This document shows, piece after piece, positions 33,885-43,411 of a stretch of 64,000 bases of DNA. The position numbers were made by a program, and so were the translations under genes. The stretch comes from Streptomyces luteogriseus (GTDB lineage: Bacteria > Actinomycetota > Actinomycetes > Streptomycetales > Streptomycetaceae): the NCBI RefSeq assembly GCF_014205055.1, contig NZ_JACHMS010000001.1, positions 1,922,001-1,986,000 of the forward strand, written 5' to 3'. The notes below the pieces were generated by a model that did no database searches, was not told the origin of the DNA, and saw only the letters and a program-made list of their open reading frames with translations. Each line of letters opens with the position of its first letter. Positions within the stretch are counted from its first letter, which is position 1.

Positions 33885-34261
33885 AAGCCTGCGACACCGA
33901 CGCTCTCCTTCTCGTCCACGGTGGGGAAGGTCTGCGTCAATGGATGGTGTGATACACGCAATGGACACAGCGTCACCAGTCGACGCCAGGGAGGCGGAGC
34001 ATCGCTCGGAGTGCTCCAGACAGGCAGCTGGTGTCAAAGCATGGCCCAGGCGCTGGGACGGCTCCTTGAGACTCGTCCCCGTGTCGGGACGCCCGGCCGC
34101 ATCAATGGGCGTGATCGTGAAACAACTGAAAGGCTGTTTACACATCTCAGCGGCTGTGTCGACTCAAGCGAGGGAGATCACGGGGCCAGGTGACACCTTC
34201 CGAGACATCTGACCCTGCGGGCGTGAGGTGTGCGCCCCCCGAAAAGGGATAGTCCGACACC
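33885..34261. other. 377-bp gap with no supported gene
   Basis: This stretch follows the TIGR04141 gene and is less GC-rich than its surroundings. Open frames from 33921 and 33940 lack ribosome sites and have no codon bias. No tRNA cloverleaf or long hairpin was seen. It marks the edge between the defence island and the metabolic genes. Confidence 0.5.
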
Positions 34262-34807
34262 GTGGACGCCTCTCTGGTGACCTTCGGGCACAGCACAGCC
34301 GGACGGGAGCGGATCACCGAGCTGTTGCGGGCGGCCGGTGTGACGGCCGTCGTGGACGTGCGGACCGCTCCCGGCAGCCGTCGTGATCCCGATCTGCTGC
34401 GGGAGCGGCTGGCCGAATGGATGCCGGAGGCCGGCCTCGCCTACCGGTGGGAACCCGCCCTCGGCGGCTTCCGTCCCCTGCCGGAGGGCAGCCCGGACGT
34501 CGTCTGGCGCAACGCTTCCTTCCGCGGGTACGCCGCGCACACCCGGTCCCCCGGGTTCGTCGCCGCCATGGACCGTGCCCTGCGGGAGGCGGCGTCCGCG
34601 CGTACCGCGGTGATGTGCAGCGAAGCGGTCTGGTGGCGCTGCCACCGCCGGCTGATCGCCGACTTCGCGGTCCTCGCCCGCGGTGTGCCGGTCCTGCATC
34701 TCATGCACGACGGCCGTCTGAGCGCCCACACGCCGACACCGGGAGCCCGTCTGCGCGACGACGGGCTCCTCGTGTACGACGCCCCTACCGGGCCGCCCCG
34801 GGGCTGA
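34262..34807 (+). CDS. DUF488 protein
   Basis: The 181-residue product has the family marks TFGHSTAGRERITELL at the start, VVDVRTAPGSRRDP, RNASFRGYA, and MCSEAVWWRCHRRLIADF near residue 118. DUF488 proteins are small, soluble and of unknown function. The two cysteines in CSEAVWWRC are conserved and could hold metal or be redox active. The start is the GTG at 34262. It ends 4 bases before a convergent secreted-protein gene. Confidence 0.88.
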   Translation: MDASLVTFGHSTAGRERITELLRAAGVTAVVDVRTAPGSRRDPDLLRERLAEWMPEAGLAYRWEPALGGFRPLPEGSPDVVWRNASFRGYAAHTRSPGFVAAMDRALREAASARTAVMCSEAVWWRCHRRLIADFAVLARGVPVLHLMHDGRLSAHTPTPGARLRDDGLLVYDAPTGPPRG

Positions 34808-34811
34808 GCCG

Positions 34812-35429
34812 TCAGTACAGCTTGTTCACCGCGGTGACGGTCGTGGCCTTGAAGTCGGCCACCTGGGCGTGCTGGAAGGTGCCCATCTGGCCCCACCGGA
34901 CGATGGTGACGGTCGCGCCGTCGCGGCCCACCGAGAAGAGGCCGATGTCGGAGGAGCCCCAGGCGGAGGCCGTGTGGATGCCGTAGACGTCGGCGCCCTC
35001 CTCGACGTTCAGCCGGCCGTAGTACTTCTGCGTCGCGGTGATGTCGGGGTCCTGCCGCATCAGCTTCTTCGCGCAGCCGGCCAGGTCCTTGCGCAGCAGC
35101 GCCGCGAAGTCCTTCGCCCACTGTGCGCTGCGCCCCTCGACCGTGAGCTGCTGGGCGTTGGTGTCGAACTCCGTCCAGTACTCCCGGTGCGAGGTGATGG
35201 ACGGCAGCGCGTCGCCCACGCACATCGGCAGCGGGTCGGGCTGGCCGGCGGTGACCGGTCCGGCGTACCAGGGCGAGGAGGGGTGGGGCGGCAGTTCGGC
35301 CGGCTCCAGGAACCGGGGGGTGTCGGAGGCCGGTGCGGTGGCGGCGGCCGGGACGGCGGCCGCGGCGACACCGGCGACGGCGGCCAGCGCGGCGACGGTG
35401 GTACGGATGCCTCGGGTGCGGATCTGCAT
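34812..35429 (-). CDS. Secreted protein of unknown function
   Basis: The product has 205 residues. Residues 1-31 form a Sec signal peptide: a basic start (IRTRGIRTT), an Ala/Val-rich core, and an AAA-T cleavage zone near 30. The mature part is Pro-rich at first (AELPPHPSSPWYAG), then a small alpha/beta domain with two cysteines (PMCVGDAL, LAGCAKKL) that could form a disulfide. No lipobox is present. The ATG at 35429 has a GGGGGAG site. The family is not recognised. Confidence 0.75.
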   Translation of the reverse strand: MQIRTRGIRTTVAALAAVAGVAAAAVPAAATAPASDTPRFLEPAELPPHPSSPWYAGPVTAGQPDPLPMCVGDALPSITSHREYWTEFDTNAQQLTVEGRSAQWAKDFAALLRKDLAGCAKKLMRQDPDITATQKYYGRLNVEEGADVYGIHTASAWGSSDIGLFSVGRDGATVTIVRWGQMGTFQHAQVADFKATTVTAVNKLY

Positions 35430-35811
35430 GGTCTCCCCCATTGGTCTTCGTCGACCGGTTTCCCCGGTCGATTGCGCGGGCCTTTGCCCTTGCCCCCGGT
35501 ACGACCCGCCACCGCCCGCGACCGTTGCCCTGTATGTCCGCTACGGATCCGTCCCGATTGTCACCGTCCTGCCACCGGGTCCGGGGCCGGTGCTCGGCGT
35601 CTCCTGCCCCGTCCCGAACGGGCTGAGCCCTGTGCGCCCGGCGCGCGCCGCACCTCGGGGCCGTGATCCGCTTCACACCGGCGACCGCACAGGGCCGGGC
35701 CCAACAGGGCGTAAAGCGACCGAAGAATGGATATGGGCTATACGGCGAAACGCGGGGAGTGTCCGACGTGCCCGGATGCCGGGCGCAGCGGCTTCAGGAG
35801 GGGGAGCGCGC
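35430..35811. other. 382-bp divergent intergenic region
   Basis: The region separates the minus-strand secreted-protein gene from the plus-strand PLP operon. Apart from the two ribosome sites at its ends, no convincing -10/-35 pair, hairpin or RNA gene was seen. Plus-strand frames reading through it into the PLP gene have no start with a good ribosome site before 35812. Confidence 0.5.
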
Positions 35812-37278
35812 ATGGACGGACGGCCCTTGTATCTCGAACCGCGGCTGGAGCCACGGCTGAGTTCGCTTGTGGCGGCGCGCGGCACGCTGCACTCGATCGT
35901 CGACGCACTCGGTTCACCCCTGCACGTCGTGGTGCCGGACCAGATCGCCGAGAACCTGGAGCGATTCCGGTCGGTGTACCGGGCACACCATCTGTCGGGG
36001 CAGGTCTTCTACGCCCACAAGGCCAACCGCTCCAGCGCGCTGCTGCGGCGGCTCGCGGCGACGGACGCGGGCGTGGACGTCGCGTCGCTGGGCGAGTTGC
36101 AGCACGCGCTGGGTGCCGGTTTCGGCGCGGACCGGATCACGGCCACCGGGCCGAAGAACCCCGAGTTCCTGTGGCTGGCGGCGCGTACGGGTATCACGGT
36201 CGGCGTCGACGGCGTCGCCGAGCTGGACCGGCTCGCCGCCCTGGTCCGCAAGCACGCGCTCGCCCCGGTGCGGGTGCTGCTGCGGCTGTCGGGCTTCGAG
36301 ACGTCGGGTGTGAAGGTGCTGAGCCGGCGCAGCCGTTTCGGTACGCCGGTACGGGAGTTGGAGCCGCTGCTGGAGGCGGTCGAGCGGCACGGTGACGCGG
36401 TCGAGCCGACGGGGGTGGCCTTCCATCTGGACACGACGAGCGTCGCGGAGAAGGCGTCGGCCCTCGAAGGGTGCCTGGCCGCCCTGGAGTTGTGCCGGGG
36501 CCGGGGTCTGCGGCCCCGGGCCGTGGACGTCGGCGGCGGATTCGGCATCAGCTATCTCGCCGAGCGGGAGCAGTGGGAGGCGTACACGAGCGGGCTCACC
36601 GCGGCCGTCCTCGGCCGGCGCCCGCCCCTGACCTGGGGCGGGCACGGCTACGGGCTGCGCAACGAGTCCGGCACCCTGCGCGGCACGCTGGGCCTCTACC
36701 CCGCCCACCGCTCCGTCGCCGGCGCCGGCTACCTGGACGAGCTGCTGGCCCAGCCCGCCGCCTCGCTGGGCGGACGCCCGCTGGCCGCTCTGCTCCTGGA
36801 GCACCTGTACGACCTGCACACCGAGCCCGGCCGGGCCCTGCTGGACCAGTGCGGACTCACCCTCGCGCGGGTCCTGGAGGTCCGCGGCCCGGAACCCGGC
36901 GGGGAACTGCTCGTACGGCTGGCCACGAAGGCGGACGACATCGCCCTGGAGGACCACGGAGTGCTGATGGACCCGGTCGTCGTCCCCAGAACCGGAGCCG
37001 GGCCGGGTGAGGGGCCCGTCGCCGTGCACCTCTTCGGCAGTCTCTGCCTGGAGACCGACCTCATCACCCGGCGCACGGTGTTCCTGCCGCGCCGCCCGGA
37101 ACCCGGCGACCTGCTCGCCTTCGCCAACACCGCGGGCTACGCCATGGACTTCCACGCCACGCGCGCCCAGCACCAGCCCGCCGCCCGGAAGGTCGCCGCC
37201 TGGCAGGACGGCGACGCGTGGCGCTGGTGCCTCGACGACCAGTTCTGGCCGATCACGCCCTCGGGGGGAGTCCAGTGA
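35812..37278 (+). CDS. Y4yA-like PLP-dependent enzyme (fold-type III decarboxylase-like)
   Basis: The 488-residue protein resembles diaminopimelate/ornithine decarboxylases of the alanine-racemase fold. The PLP lysine is K70 in VFYAHKANRS, the phosphate-binding VDVGGGFGISY lies near 240, and CLETDLI near 415 provides the usual active-site cysteine region. It is longer than LysA and lacks typical LysA substrate motifs, matching the Y4yA group named after a Rhizobium plasmid gene. The strong AGGAGGGGG site fixes the ATG at 35812. It overlaps the next gene (GTGA), which is also its partner in Rhizobium-type clusters. It is likely an amino-acid decarboxylase or epimerase in a small specialised pathway. 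Confidence 0.75.
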   Translation: MDGRPLYLEPRLEPRLSSLVAARGTLHSIVDALGSPLHVVVPDQIAENLERFRSVYRAHHLSGQVFYAHKANRSSALLRRLAATDAGVDVASLGELQHALGAGFGADRITATGPKNPEFLWLAARTGITVGVDGVAELDRLAALVRKHALAPVRVLLRLSGFETSGVKVLSRRSRFGTPVRELEPLLEAVERHGDAVEPTGVAFHLDTTSVAEKASALEGCLAALELCRGRGLRPRAVDVGGGFGISYLAEREQWEAYTSGLTAAVLGRRPPLTWGGHGYGLRNESGTLRGTLGLYPAHRSVAGAGYLDELLAQPAASLGGRPLAALLLEHLYDLHTEPGRALLDQCGLTLARVLEVRGPEPGGELLVRLATKADDIALEDHGVLMDPVVVPRTGAGPGEGPVAVHLFGSLCLETDLITRRTVFLPRRPEPGDLLAFANTAGYAMDFHATRAQHQPAARKVAAWQDGDAWRWCLDDQFWPITPSGGVQ

Positions 37279-38594
37279 GGTACGACAGCATCACGGAGGC
37301 GATAGGCAACACCCCGCTGGTGCGGATCGACCCGGCCGTGCACGGCCTGCGCAACATCGACCTGTACGCCAAGCTGGAGATGCTCAACCCGTTCGGCTCG
37401 GTCAAGGACCGCGCCGCCTGGAGCATGGCGCGGCCCCTTCTGGACGAGGCGGTGGAACACGGCAGCCAGGTGGTGGAGTTGTCCAGCGGCAACACGGCCA
37501 AGGCCCTCGCGGTCATCGCGGGCATGCACGGCCTGGGCTTCAAGAGCGTCACCAACCGGATGCGGGTCCCGGAGATCAAGGACCTCCTGCTGCTGCTCGG
37601 CGCGGAGATCGAGGAGCTGCCGGGGCAGAGCGAGTGTCTCGACCCGACCGCCACGGACGACCCGCTGACCCTGTTCCACCGGACGCTGTCGGCCTCCGGC
37701 AGTGCCTATCTGCACACCGACCAGTACTTCAACCCGCGCAATACCGAGGCCCATCTCACCGGCACCGGGCCGGAGATCGTCAAGGACCTGGACGGCCGGG
37801 TCCCGGACTGGTTCGTCGCCTGCGTGGGCACGGCCGGTTCCTCCACGGGCGTCGCCCGCGCCCTGCGCGAGGAGGACCCGTCCGTGCGGGTGCTCGGGCT
37901 GGTCGCGGCCAAGTCCGACTTCATCCCCGGAATCCGGACCCTCGACGAGGTGCAGGAGGTCGGCCTGTTCGACCCGGAGACGTACGACGCGATGGAGTCG
38001 GTGAGCGCCGACGAGGCGATCGAGGGCATGCTCACCCTGAACCGCCGCTGCGGCGTCCTCGGCGGCCCCACCGGAGGGGCGGCCTACTTCGGCGCGATCC
38101 GCCATCTGCGTTCGGTGGACGAGGAGTTGACCGAGCGGCGGACGGCGGTGTTCATCGTCTGCGACCGCGTGGAGAGCTATCTGAGCTACGTCCGGCAGCG
38201 GCGCCCCGATCTGCTGGGCCGGCCGCCCCGGAAGAACTCGCCGGCCGACCTGTCCGACGCCGAGGTCGGCGCGGCGCCGTCGATCGGCGTGGCCGACGCC
38301 CGGCGCTGGATCGACACCGACCGGCCGCTCGTGGTCGACCTGCGCAGCCCGTTCGCGTACGCGGCGCTGCACATCGACGGGTCGGTCAACATCGTCGACG
38401 AGCTGTTCGCCGAACTCCTGCGGGGCGGGCTGCCGTTCAGTCGGCGTCAACCGGTGCTGCTGGCCTGCCCGGTCGGCGAGCAGTCGGCGCGGTACGCGGC
38501 GCTGCTGACCCGGATGGGCCACCCGGACGTGCGCAGCCTGGCCGGCGGCATCATCGCCTGGCGGGACGCGGGCGCCCCCCTGGTGCGGGACTGA
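37275..38594 (+). CDS. Cysteine-synthase-like PLP enzyme fused to a rhodanese domain
   Basis: The product has 439 residues. Residues 1-320 are a fold-type II PLP enzyme (AIGNTPLVRIDP; PLP Lys K44 in FGSVKDRAAW; SSGNTAKALAVIAG; a phosphate loop CVGTAGSSTGVAR). Residues 335-439 form a rhodanese (VVDLRSPFAYAALHIDG) with active-site C398 in LLACPVGEQSARYA. The fusion implies that the product or substrate carries sulfur as persulfide, or that sulfur is handed to the amino-acid product. It is coupled to the gene before it; the following desulfurase-like gene starts 5 bases after its stop. It parallels SbnA-type enzymes that make unusual amino acids, but the actual substrate is unknown. Confidence 0.85.
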   Translation: MRYDSITEAIGNTPLVRIDPAVHGLRNIDLYAKLEMLNPFGSVKDRAAWSMARPLLDEAVEHGSQVVELSSGNTAKALAVIAGMHGLGFKSVTNRMRVPEIKDLLLLLGAEIEELPGQSECLDPTATDDPLTLFHRTLSASGSAYLHTDQYFNPRNTEAHLTGTGPEIVKDLDGRVPDWFVACVGTAGSSTGVARALREEDPSVRVLGLVAAKSDFIPGIRTLDEVQEVGLFDPETYDAMESVSADEAIEGMLTLNRRCGVLGGPTGGAAYFGAIRHLRSVDEELTERRTAVFIVCDRVESYLSYVRQRRPDLLGRPPRKNSPADLSDAEVGAAPSIGVADARRWIDTDRPLVVDLRSPFAYAALHIDGSVNIVDELFAELLRGGLPFSRRQPVLLACPVGEQSARYAALLTRMGHPDVRSLAGGIIAWRDAGAPLVRD

Positions 38595-38599
38595 CCTGC

Positions 38600-39796
38600 A
38601 TGAGCGCACCGACCACCCGCGAGGATCTGCGCCCGTGGCAGCGGGCACTGCGCGAAGAGTTCCCCATCGTCACCGGGCACCCCGAGCTGGCGTACCTGGA
38701 CAGCGCGGCCACGGCGCAGAAGCCGCAGGCCGTGCTGGACGCGGTGCAGACGTATCTGACCTCGTCCAACGCCAACGCCGCGCGCGGCACCTACACCTGG
38801 GCCAACCGGACCACGGAGCTGGTGGAGCGCACCCGCGAGCGGGTCGCCCGGTTCCTCGGGGACTCCCGGCCGGAGCGCTCCGCCGTCCACTTCACGAGCG
38901 GCACCACCGAGGGACTGCGGATCGTCGCCCGCGACTGGCTGCCGGGGTTCCTGCGCGACGGCGACGAGATCGTCGTGCCGGACGCCGACCACCAGGCCAA
39001 CATCACGCCCTGGCTGGAGGCCCGGGAGTCGCTGGCGCGCGAGGGCGTGCACGTCCGGGTGGTGCCGATGCCGTACCAGAACGGCTCCGGGGACTACGAC
39101 CACCGGGCGCTGGCCGAACGGGCGGGCCCGCGCACGCGGTTCGTCGCCACCACCCATGTGCACCACGTGTACGGCGGCGACATGAACGTGCAGCGGATCC
39201 GGGAGGCCGTCGGCCCCGATGCGGTCATCTGCCTGGACGCCGCGCAGAGCGTGGGTCATCTGCCGGTGTCCGTGGCCGAGCTGGACGTGGACTTCGTCGT
39301 GTTCTCCGGGCACAAGGCGCTGGCCCTGCCCGGTTCCGGGGCGGTGTGGGCGCGGCAGGCGCGCGGGCCCGCCTTCGTGCCCGGCGGCTGGAGCGGCACC
39401 CCGAACACCGTGGGCATCGCCTCGCTGGAAGCGGCCCTGGACTGGCTGGACGCGGCCGGTGTCGGCCGGATCGAGCGCTGGACGGCCGGTCTGGCGGCCC
39501 GGCTCACCGAGGGGCTGCGCCGGCTGGACGCCTACGAGATCCTCGGCTGTCCGCTCAGCCTCGCCGCCGACTCGGACGTACAGCGGCGGCAGGGCATCGT
39601 GACCCTGCGGCACCGCGCCATCGACTCGGGCGACCTGGGGTTCATCCTGTTCAGCCACGGTTTCATGGTCCGTTCCGACCATCACTGCCAGGGTGACGCG
39701 GGCGAGAAGACCGGTTCGGTGCGGGTGAGTCTGCATGTGTACAACACGGATGAGGAGATCGACCGGATGCTGTCCGCTCTCGCCTCACTCCAGTGA
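38600..39796 (+). CDS. Class V aminotransferase, cysteine-desulfurase-like
   Basis: The 398-residue protein of the SufS/CsdA group has AYLDSAATAQKPQAVLDA at the start, the PLP lysine K239 in SGHKALAL, and C363 in RSDHHCQG at the place of the SufS catalytic cysteine. A sulfur-mobilising activity is therefore credible and agrees with the rhodanese domain encoded just upstream. The ATG at 38600 lies 5 bases after the previous stop. It is not close to a suf operon, so Fe-S assembly is less likely than a dedicated sulfur-transfer step. Confidence 0.8.
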   Translation: MSAPTTREDLRPWQRALREEFPIVTGHPELAYLDSAATAQKPQAVLDAVQTYLTSSNANAARGTYTWANRTTELVERTRERVARFLGDSRPERSAVHFTSGTTEGLRIVARDWLPGFLRDGDEIVVPDADHQANITPWLEARESLAREGVHVRVVPMPYQNGSGDYDHRALAERAGPRTRFVATTHVHHVYGGDMNVQRIREAVGPDAVICLDAAQSVGHLPVSVAELDVDFVVFSGHKALALPGSGAVWARQARGPAFVPGGWSGTPNTVGIASLEAALDWLDAAGVGRIERWTAGLAARLTEGLRRLDAYEILGCPLSLAADSDVQRRQGIVTLRHRAIDSGDLGFILFSHGFMVRSDHHCQGDAGEKTGSVRVSLHVYNTDEEIDRMLSALASLQ

Positions 39797-39838
39797 TATC
39801 AGCCGCCGGGTGTCCGGCGATGGGCCCGCTAAGCGTAA

Positions 39839-39853
39839 TGGGAACCGTTTCCA
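39839..39853. promoter_or_regulatory. Zur/Fur-like 15-bp palindrome before the methyltransferase gene
   Basis: TGGGAACCGTTTCCA is palindromic except for one mismatched pair around a single central base. Actinobacterial Zur boxes have the same length and outer pattern (TG-purine-purine-AA ... TT-pyrimidine-pyrimidine-CA); the central bases differ from the usual TGA/CGA. It lies 56 bases before the ATG at 39910. Binding by Zur is a proposal. Confidence 0.4.
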
Positions 39854-39909
39854 CCTGTAGGCTCGGGCCGGCAGGAGTCAGGTGCGAGACGGCGAGGTGG
39901 CGCGACCGG

Positions 39910-40674
39910 ATGGGGCTGAGTCTGGCGACGGCGGAGCGATGGGTGGAGCGCTGGGAGCTCCAGCAACAGCGGTACGCCGTCGACCGCGAGGAGCGGTTCA
40001 CGGTGATCGCCGACGTCGTCGAGCACGTCACGGCGGGGCGCGCGGCCCCGCCGCTCGTCGTGGACCTGGGGTGCGGGCCCGGCTCCCTCGCGGCCCGGCT
40101 GGTCCGGCGGCTGCCGGACGCCGAGATCGTGGCCGTGGACCGGGACCCCGTCCTGCTGGAGCTGGGCCGCACCCACCACCCGGACGCGGCCCGCTACGTC
40201 GACGCCGAGATCGGCGCGCCCGGCTGGACGTGGGCCCTGGATCTGGACCGGCCCCTGGACGCGGCGGTCTCCACGACGGCCCTGCACTACCTCGACCGCG
40301 ACACCCTGCTCCGTACCTACCGGCAGCTCGCCACGCTGATGCGCCCCGGGGGCGTCCTCGTCAACGGCGACCACCTCCCCCAGGGCGAGACGGGCCCGGC
40401 CGGGATCGCGGCCCACATCGGGCGGTGCCGGGCCGACCGGCAGCGCGTGTTCGCCCACGAGGACTGGGGCTCCTGGTGGGCCGCCGTCGGCGAGGACCCG
40501 GAGCTGGCCGACCTCCTCGCGGAGCGCCGGCGGCGAGAGGCCCTCCTCGGTACCGGCCGCCCCGCCGAACTCCCCCTCTGCGCCCATCTGGAGCTGCTCC
40601 GGCAGGCGGGCTTCGACACGGCCGGACCGGTGTGGCAGTACGGCGACAGCTGCGTGGTCGTGGCAGTGCGGTAG
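39910..40674 (+). CDS. SAM-dependent methyltransferase
   Basis: The 254-residue class I methyltransferase has motif I VVDLGCGPGSLAARL (about residues 49-63), an acidic loop VAVDRDPVLLELG, and post-motif LMRPGGVLVNGD. The ATG at 39910 begins MGLSLATAERWVERWE. It follows the PLP operon by 113 bases and has its own palindromic promoter element. Whether it methylates the product of the PLP enzymes is not known; co-orientation and short distance make it possible. Confidence 0.85.
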   Translation: MGLSLATAERWVERWELQQQRYAVDREERFTVIADVVEHVTAGRAAPPLVVDLGCGPGSLAARLVRRLPDAEIVAVDRDPVLLELGRTHHPDAARYVDAEIGAPGWTWALDLDRPLDAAVSTTALHYLDRDTLLRTYRQLATLMRPGGVLVNGDHLPQGETGPAGIAAHIGRCRADRQRVFAHEDWGSWWAAVGEDPELADLLAERRRREALLGTGRPAELPLCAHLELLRQAGFDTAGPVWQYGDSCVVVAVR

Positions 40675-40758
40675 ACCGTCCGCGATGTCCCGCCCGTCAC
40701 CCGGGCGCCCTGCGCCGGATGGCGGGCAGGGGCGGGCATTCCGACAATGCATGCAGAT

Positions 40759-40774
40759 ATCACCCTATGGTGAT
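40759..40774. promoter_or_regulatory. Operator-like palindrome before the histidine-rich protein gene
   Basis: ATCACC and GGTGAT flank a 4-base centre, a perfect 16-bp palindrome 59 bases before the ATG at 40834. Its placement suits a metal-responsive repressor such as a CsoR/RcnR or ArsR type, but the sequence does not identify which. Confidence 0.5.
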
Positions 40775-40833
40775 GTCGTCGGCCGCCCCGGCGGAAGCGC
40801 CCCGAGCGGCACACCCCCACGCGAGGAGCTCCC

Positions 40834-41133
40834 ATGACGACCGCCGAGCACACCACCCACGAGAACCACGCGCACGCCCACGGCGACGACTGCGGCCACC
40901 TCGCCTTCCCCCACGGCGACCACACCGACTACGCCCACGACGGCCACATCCACCGGATGCACGACGGCCACGCCGACGAGTGCGCGGACGGCGGCCACAC
41001 GGTGCACCGGAACCACGACCACGAGCACGGCGACGACTGCGGCCACCTGGCCGTACGGCACGACGACCACACGGACTACGTGCACGACGGCCACCGCCAC
41101 GCCGCCCACGAGGGCCACTGGGACGACCACTGA
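40834..41133 (+). CDS. Histidine-rich metal-binding protein with two tandem repeats
   Basis: In this 99-residue protein about a quarter of the residues are histidine. Two copies of a unit of about 45 residues, HGDDCGHLA-x2-H-x-DHTDY-x-HDGH, repeat with only a few changes. His, Asp and Cys together can bind several zinc, nickel or cobalt ions. There is no signal peptide, so it should be a cytoplasmic metal store or chaperone. A GAGGAG site precedes the ATG. A palindrome upstream suggests metal-controlled expression. Confidence 0.85.
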   Translation: MTTAEHTTHENHAHAHGDDCGHLAFPHGDHTDYAHDGHIHRMHDGHADECADGGHTVHRNHDHEHGDDCGHLAVRHDDHTDYVHDGHRHAAHEGHWDDH

Positions 41134-41166
41134 GGCAGCTCGTGCCGGACGCCGTCCGGCAGGTTC

Positions 41167-41592
41167 AGGTCAGGCCGTCCCAGTGGACGGTGCGGTCGCA
41201 CCAGCGCTCCGGCAGGGTGCGGTCCCGGCCGACGGCCAGCAGCGCGGCTCCGGTCGAGGCCCGGTAGCTCTCGACGGCCGCCACCAGGGCGGCCGCGGTG
41301 GAGGCGTCGAGCATCGCGGTCATCTCGTCGCACACCAGCAGGCGGGGCGCAGCACCAGAGCCGGGGCGAGGCAGGCGCGTTGCAGCCGGCCGTCGCTGAC
41401 CTCGTGCGGCCGCCTGGTGAGCAGGTCGGGGGTGAGGCCGACGGCGGGAGCCAACTCGGCCACCAGGCCGGGTACTTCCCCGCCACGGCCGAGCAGGCCG
41501 ACGGACTCGCCCGGGCCGACGGTGAGGGAGACGTCCCGGACCACCGGCGCGTTCCTGGTGTATCCGGCGGTGATGGAGCGCAGTTCAAGCAC
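41167..41592 (-). pseudogene. Remnant of an oligopeptide ABC-transporter ATPase (OppF/DppF type)
   Basis: The intact-looking start MLELRSITAGYTRNAPVVRDVSL runs into GPGESVGLLGRGGEVPGLV, where the Walker A residues are lost. The signature region survives as SDGRLQRACLAPALVL. The frame then breaks near 41345, and the Walker B/D-loop part (VCDEMTAMLDASTAAALVAAVESY) continues in another frame to the end near 41167. Loss of Walker A and a frameshift make it non-functional. Confidence 0.8.
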
Positions 41593-42035
41593 GGACGTCC
41601 TCCGGCACGTGCGGGTGGTGGCAGGCGACCGGGCCGGCGGGCGGCGCGGTGGCGCAGGTGTCGGTGGTCCGGTCGCAGGGGGCGGCGAAGGCGCAGTCGG
41701 CCGGGAGGTCGCCCAGTTCGGGCGGCATGCCCGGGACGGGCGTGAAGGCGCGGGCGGGCAGGGCGCGGCTGTAGGGGTGGGGGGCCGGATGCGCCGAAGA
41801 AGGCGGTGGCGTCGGCGAGTTCGACGATCCGTCCCGCGTACATGACGGCGACCCGGTCGGCGATGCGCCGGGCGGCCTCCAGGTCGTGTTGATCATCAGC
41901 AGGGCCCGGCCGCCGCCGCGTCGCCGGGGTCGTCGACGTGCCGCCGCAGTTCGTCGACCGTACGGTCGACGAGGTCGCGGTCGAGTCCGGTGGTCGGTTC
42001 GTCGGTCTCGGGCTGCCCACCGACGGAGTCTCGCA
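41585..42035 (-). pseudogene. Remnant of an oligopeptide ABC-transporter ATPase (OppD/DppD type)
   Basis: Three pieces lie in different frames: DEPTTGLDRDLVDRTVDELRRH (about 42010-41935), then DLEAARRIADRVAVMYAGRIVEL, then the C-terminal oligopeptide-transporter tail HPYSRALPA, CAFAAPCDRTTDTC, VACHHPH. The N-terminal half with Walker A is gone and at least two frameshifts are present. It abuts the OppF-like remnant in the usual D-F order. No permease or binding protein remains beside them. Confidence 0.8.
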
Positions 42036-42097
42036 ATTGAACAGGATCGGCGGGAGGCCCGAAGCCGGGTCGCCCGCCGTTTCCCTCCGCCTGGTGC

Positions 42098-43012
<915 letters not shown>

Positions 43013-43411
43013 CTACGGCAGGACCGCGAAACCGTCCAGTTCCACCATCGCCTCCGCGTCCCACAGCCGTACGACCTCGACGACCGCCATGGCGGGGTAG
43101 TCCCGGCCGGCCAACCGGCGCCAGGTGCGGCCCAGTTCGGACGCGTGCGTACGGTACGCCTCGACATCCGTGGCGTAGACGGTGACGCGGGCCAGGTCGG
43201 CCGGCGTGCCACCGGCCGCCGCGAGGGCGGCCAGCAGGTTGGTGAGGGCCCTCCCGAACTGCTCGGGCAGGGTGCGGCCGACCACCTTGCCGTCGGGGTC
43301 CAGGGCGGTCTGCCCCGCGAGGAACACCACCCGCGACCCGCACGCGACGACGGCGTGGGAGAAGCCGGCCGGCGGGGACAGCTCGGGCGGGTTGACGCGC
43401 TCGGTGCTCAC
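43013..43411 (-). CDS. RidA/YjgF-family protein
   Basis: The 132-residue RidA-like protein has GFSHAVVACGSRVVFLAGQTALD, FGRALTNLLAALAAAGG, and the conserved arginine in VVEVVRLWDAEAMVELDGFAV that in RidA holds the substrate carboxylate. RidA enzymes hydrolyse enamine/imine intermediates, releasing ammonia. Its GTG overlaps the stop of the acyl-CoA dehydrogenase gene (GTGA). A deaminating step is needed in 2-aminobenzoate breakdown, so its position here is meaningful, though its substrate is inferred. Confidence 0.88.
   Translation of the reverse strand: MSTERVNPPELSPPAGFSHAVVACGSRVVFLAGQTALDPDGKVVGRTLPEQFGRALTNLLAALAAAGGTPADLARVTVYATDVEAYRTHASELGRTWRRLAGRDYPAMAVVEVVRLWDAEAMVELDGFAVLP

Noticed and set aside
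33921..34212. Two 90-codon frames in the gap after the TIGR04141 gene
   Set aside because: They lack ribosome sites and codon bias and match no family.
36392..37010. Alternative frames inside the Y4yA-like gene
   Set aside because: They are Arg/Ala/Pro-rich shadows of the real frame, which has the strong ribosome site and PLP motifs.
38600..39796. SufS for Fe-S cluster assembly
   Set aside because: The catalytic cysteine is present, but no suf genes are nearby and it sits in a PLP/sulfur operon.
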